From the NCBI GenBank assembly GCA_025403435.1, contig CM046345.1:12839930-12903929 (forward strand): DNA of 64,000 nt, given 5' to 3'. The notes beneath the pieces are model-generated. The model saw nothing but the letters and a program-made list of their open reading frames with translations. It did not search any database and was not told the DNA's origin. Shown in pieces: positions 61,531 through 64,000 of this stretch. Within the stretch, counting starts at the first letter, position 1. Every line of letters starts with the position of its first letter. The position numbers were made by a program, and so were the translations under genes. The stretch comes from Artocarpus heterophyllus (Eukaryota; Streptophyta; Magnoliopsida; Rosales; Moraceae).

Positions 61531-62893
61531 CCATGAATCAAGCGCAAAACTCAGGCACAGTAAACAATGAGGTGCAATGATTACAACCGTCAGGAAGATG
61601 TCTAATCAAGTGTTGACAAGTGTCCCTAAAAGCTTTATCGCGTGACCTCTTATCTTCTGTCACCCCAGGACGCTGCATGAGGGCCAACCTAAAGTCGACC
61701 TTACCTACTCGACGCAGTCCACTTGGTGGAGCACCGACTAGGTGCGCTAGAGGGCTATTGTTGGCGGTGAGCTCAGCGCTGCTTGCCAATGAACCGATTC
61801 CTAGTGGTCGACAGATGTGCTGGACAACATTCACTAGGAGCACAATCTCGAACCCCTATAAGCTTGGCTTGTCTATCCGAGGTGCTCTTGAAGGTCCTCT
61901 AGGCCGTGATGCAAATGATTGCCTCCTCGGGTTAGACGCATGCTCGGGTCGGATTGTCAGAGCCTACAAACAGGCATCCACTCACATGAGAAGCCGACAA
62001 ATGGCCACAGTCTCCCCATTGGATGGAAGCTAATCCATTGACAGAGATCATGACACATGTCACCTACCTTCTTACAAGCCTTGATGTGACACATGGGTCG
62101 TGGTCAAAACCCACCTAACACCTGGTTTAAGTAGCAAGCTATAAATAGAGCACATTTACTATAGCTCTAGACAAGCATGCTCCTTTGCAACTAACCAGCT
62201 CCCATTCTCTACTGAGCAATGCTTGGCTTGAGCATCGGAGAGCCCTTGTCTGGTACCTTATTGGTGCCCCCTTTACCTCCAAAGCATCCCTCCTCTTGTT
62301 GTAGGTACGTCCAAGCAGGCTGAGATAAGTAGGGAAGAGCCGTCCGACCACCATGCATAGCTGCACGTGGTGTTGAACCACCTCCACTCGTTGGTAAACA
62401 TCAACAACCACCGAGGGGGCACAAGCTACAGATGAGGAAGCCCCACCTACGGGAGGAGCCTAAGGACCAAGTAGATTTTTTTTGAATCCCTTGTATTGGA
62501 CTTCCTCTATGAAATACAAGATGCTTTTGGTCTATTTGTCCTTTGATATTTTAATCAAGTTGATTTAGGAGGCTGACCTTTGTTGTGATAATGCAAAAAT
62601 TTTCTAAGTGTTTGCCTAAGGGAATTTCCCTGTATATATATCTCTGTGGAGAGTAAACTTGGCGATCAGTTTTTGGTAACAACCTTAGCCTCAAACAAGG
62701 GCATTGTTTGATCATAAAAATCCAACCTTCAAATAGAGATCCAACTTGCAAAATAGAACAAAATGCACTATGTCTCCACCCAGGGGCAGACCTTTAAGGC
62801 CTTGCCTCTTTTTCAAATAAAATCCAAATGCTCAGGGGTTCTACCTTGGGGCAAACTTTCAAATCTTTCATTTTTTTTTTATTCTCTAAATAC
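61531..62893. other. Retroelement LTR-like DNA without genes
   Basis: A + strand TATA box, gctataaatagagc, lies at about 62137-62150. It is followed by cttgagcatcggagagccct (62228-62247), a phrase typical of transcribed LTR regions of plant elements. This suggests a second LTR in the opposite orientation to the gag-like frame. No complete LTR pair could be matched within the window. Long open frames at 61620-62033 (+) and 61538-61843 (-) have no known family. Confidence 0.4.
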
Positions 62894-63720
62894 TAGGGCT
62901 GTACAAAAACCGCCCCGCACCCGCCAACTACCCACACCCGCACCCGCCTATATCGAAAAAAGCGGGTTTACGTTAGCAACCTACTGAACCCGCCCACCAA
63001 TATATTCGGTGGGCGGGTTTGGTTTTAAGGTTTAAAGGGCGGGTTCAACCCACACCCGTCCGCCTATATATTTTTTTTAAAAAAAACTTATCATTTATTT
63101 GATTTTGTTCTTATTTTAGAGATAATTGAACAATCCAACACTCCAAGCACTGGCTCGGCTGCCTCTTGACATATTAAAAACTGTAAATTCTCCTTTTATT
63201 TTGTGAAGTAATCAAAATTCAAATCAAATAAGTTAGTAGAGAAAGCCCTAGAGAAAAAGAACACTTGACTTTGTTCATCATTTTATTTGTAGCATTCTAT
63301 TATTTTCGAACCCAGTGAATAGGCTTTAATCTTTATGGACTCTTGACTTTGTTCATCAGTTCATCTGTAGTTGATGTTTCTTGTTGCAGTGAATGATTAT
63401 ATTTCTTAATTTGTACTTTTAAATATGGTCACTGTCTTTAAGCATCAAACTTGTTGGGAATGCTTTATGTATTATCATCTTATATTTTCTACAAATTTTC
63501 TTCACTTTCTAAGAAAAAGGTCCAAAAAATTACATTGGGCAATAGCATAGGTCTAAACTGCCTCAACCCGTCTGCACCAGCCCGCAACCACCCAAAACCA
63601 AATCGAAACCACCCGCCATGTGGTGGACTGTTTGTGGGTTGGTTAATCGCCAACCCGCCATTCAAAAAAACCACACCACACCCGCCCAAAAACCATCAAA
63701 CCGCCCGCCGTTCACCCCTA
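62894..63720. mobile_element. Non-autonomous hAT element, copy 2 (827 bp)
   Basis: It is flanked by a perfect 8-bp duplication, ctaaatac (62886-62893 and 63721-63728). The ends are tagggctgtac and ttcaccccta. It is collinear and highly similar to 46209-47038, including the AT-rich middle with gaacccagtgaataggcttt. It sits inside degenerate repeats whose flanks (62760-62893, 63721-63780) resemble one another. No coding capacity. Confidence 0.93.
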
Positions 63721-63728
63721 CTAAATAC

Positions 63729-64000
63729 CCAATGGTTCCACCCATGGGTAGACCTTTAAGAGTTTTGCTTATTTTGCCCTTTGGGCTAGCTCAGCGAATC
63801 TTATAAGGTGTAGAGCTTTTGGCTCACTTTGGCGATCCCTCTTCGTTAGAGATTAAACTTAGGCCTCTTTTTCCCAAGTTCACTCTTTTGGTGCAGAGAC
63901 AAGGCTTTGCCTTTTTTCTCTTTGGCAGGCTTTTAAGTGGGTGAAGGTTTGGGAGTAGGGCTTTGATGGGCCATCCTTATTTTTACCCACGTAGAGTTTT
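63729..64000. other. Degenerate repeat-rich DNA to the window edge
   Basis: Phrases like ccacccatgggtagaccttt resemble ccacccaggggcagaccttt at 62776, on the other side of the hAT element. No gene is seen. The sequence continues past the window. Confidence 0.45.

Noticed and set aside
61620..62033. A 137-codon open frame on +, and an overlapping 101-codon frame on the minus strand
   Set aside because: No recognised domain. They lie in LTR-like DNA of higher GC content, where long chance frames are expected.
1..64000. CRISPR arrays, operons, bacterial genes, rRNA genes
   Set aside because: None seen. The introns, LTR elements and plant gene families show plant nuclear DNA, and no regular repeat-spacer array is present. 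The palindrome arrays are spaced too closely and lack unique spacers of constant length.

Overview
This window is nuclear DNA of a flowering plant, almost certainly a eudicot. The evidence is a TIR-NB-LRR (TNL) disease-resistance gene, a class missing from most monocots, plus a berberine-bridge-enzyme-like oxidase gene, plant-type LTR retrotransposons primed by initiator tRNA-Met, an En/Spm (CACTA)-type plant transposase, and AT-rich intergenic DNA full of poly-A/T tracts. The species cannot be named from sequence alone. Only one gene looks intact (the oxidase at about 45 kb). Most of the rest is mobile DNA or its debris.

Layout. (1) 1-10.3 kb: a five-exon TNL gene on + (3389-9553), flanked by two copies of the same 0.5-kb repeat (1-520 and 9732-10300), as expected for one unit of a tandem resistance-gene cluster. 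The TNL has a stop codon just after the MHD motif and two 1-bp frameshifts, so it is either a pseudogene or a producer of a 486-residue TIR-NB protein. (2) 10.3-16 kb: non-coding DNA with a GC-rich hairpin block, a MITE and microsatellites. (3) 16-42 kb: a nested transposon stack. A minus-strand En/Spm-like transposase gene (C-terminal half 15990-17146, N-terminal half 41403-41976) is split by a Ty1/copia element with 1.94-kb LTRs (17147-41402). The copia 5' LTR is split by a 2.96-kb solo LTR (17271-20225), and its leader is split by an 11.7-kb minus-strand Ty3/gypsy chromovirus (22602-34318). All reading frames in the stack are decayed. (4) 42.9-43.2 kb: a fragment of a second TNL 3' end. (5) 44.0-45.7 kb: the oxidase gene, minus strand, with a TATA box. 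(6) 46-54 kb: a non-autonomous hAT element and three copies of a roughly 2-kb non-coding repeat. (7) 54-64 kb: AT-rich DNA with another MITE, a degenerate plant retroelement gag region (about 58.4-62.4 kb), and a second hAT element of the same family.

The most unusual signal is a set of arrays of an imperfect 12-bp palindrome (consensus TCGGCAKGCCGA) spaced 20-24 bp apart, about two turns of the helix. They occur in both copia LTRs, in the copia leader, and near both ends of the unrelated solo LTR. The chromovirus inserted inside one unit of the leader array. A second unusual point is an extra gag-like reading frame with a long acidic tail, placed between the chromovirus 5' LTR and its normal gag.
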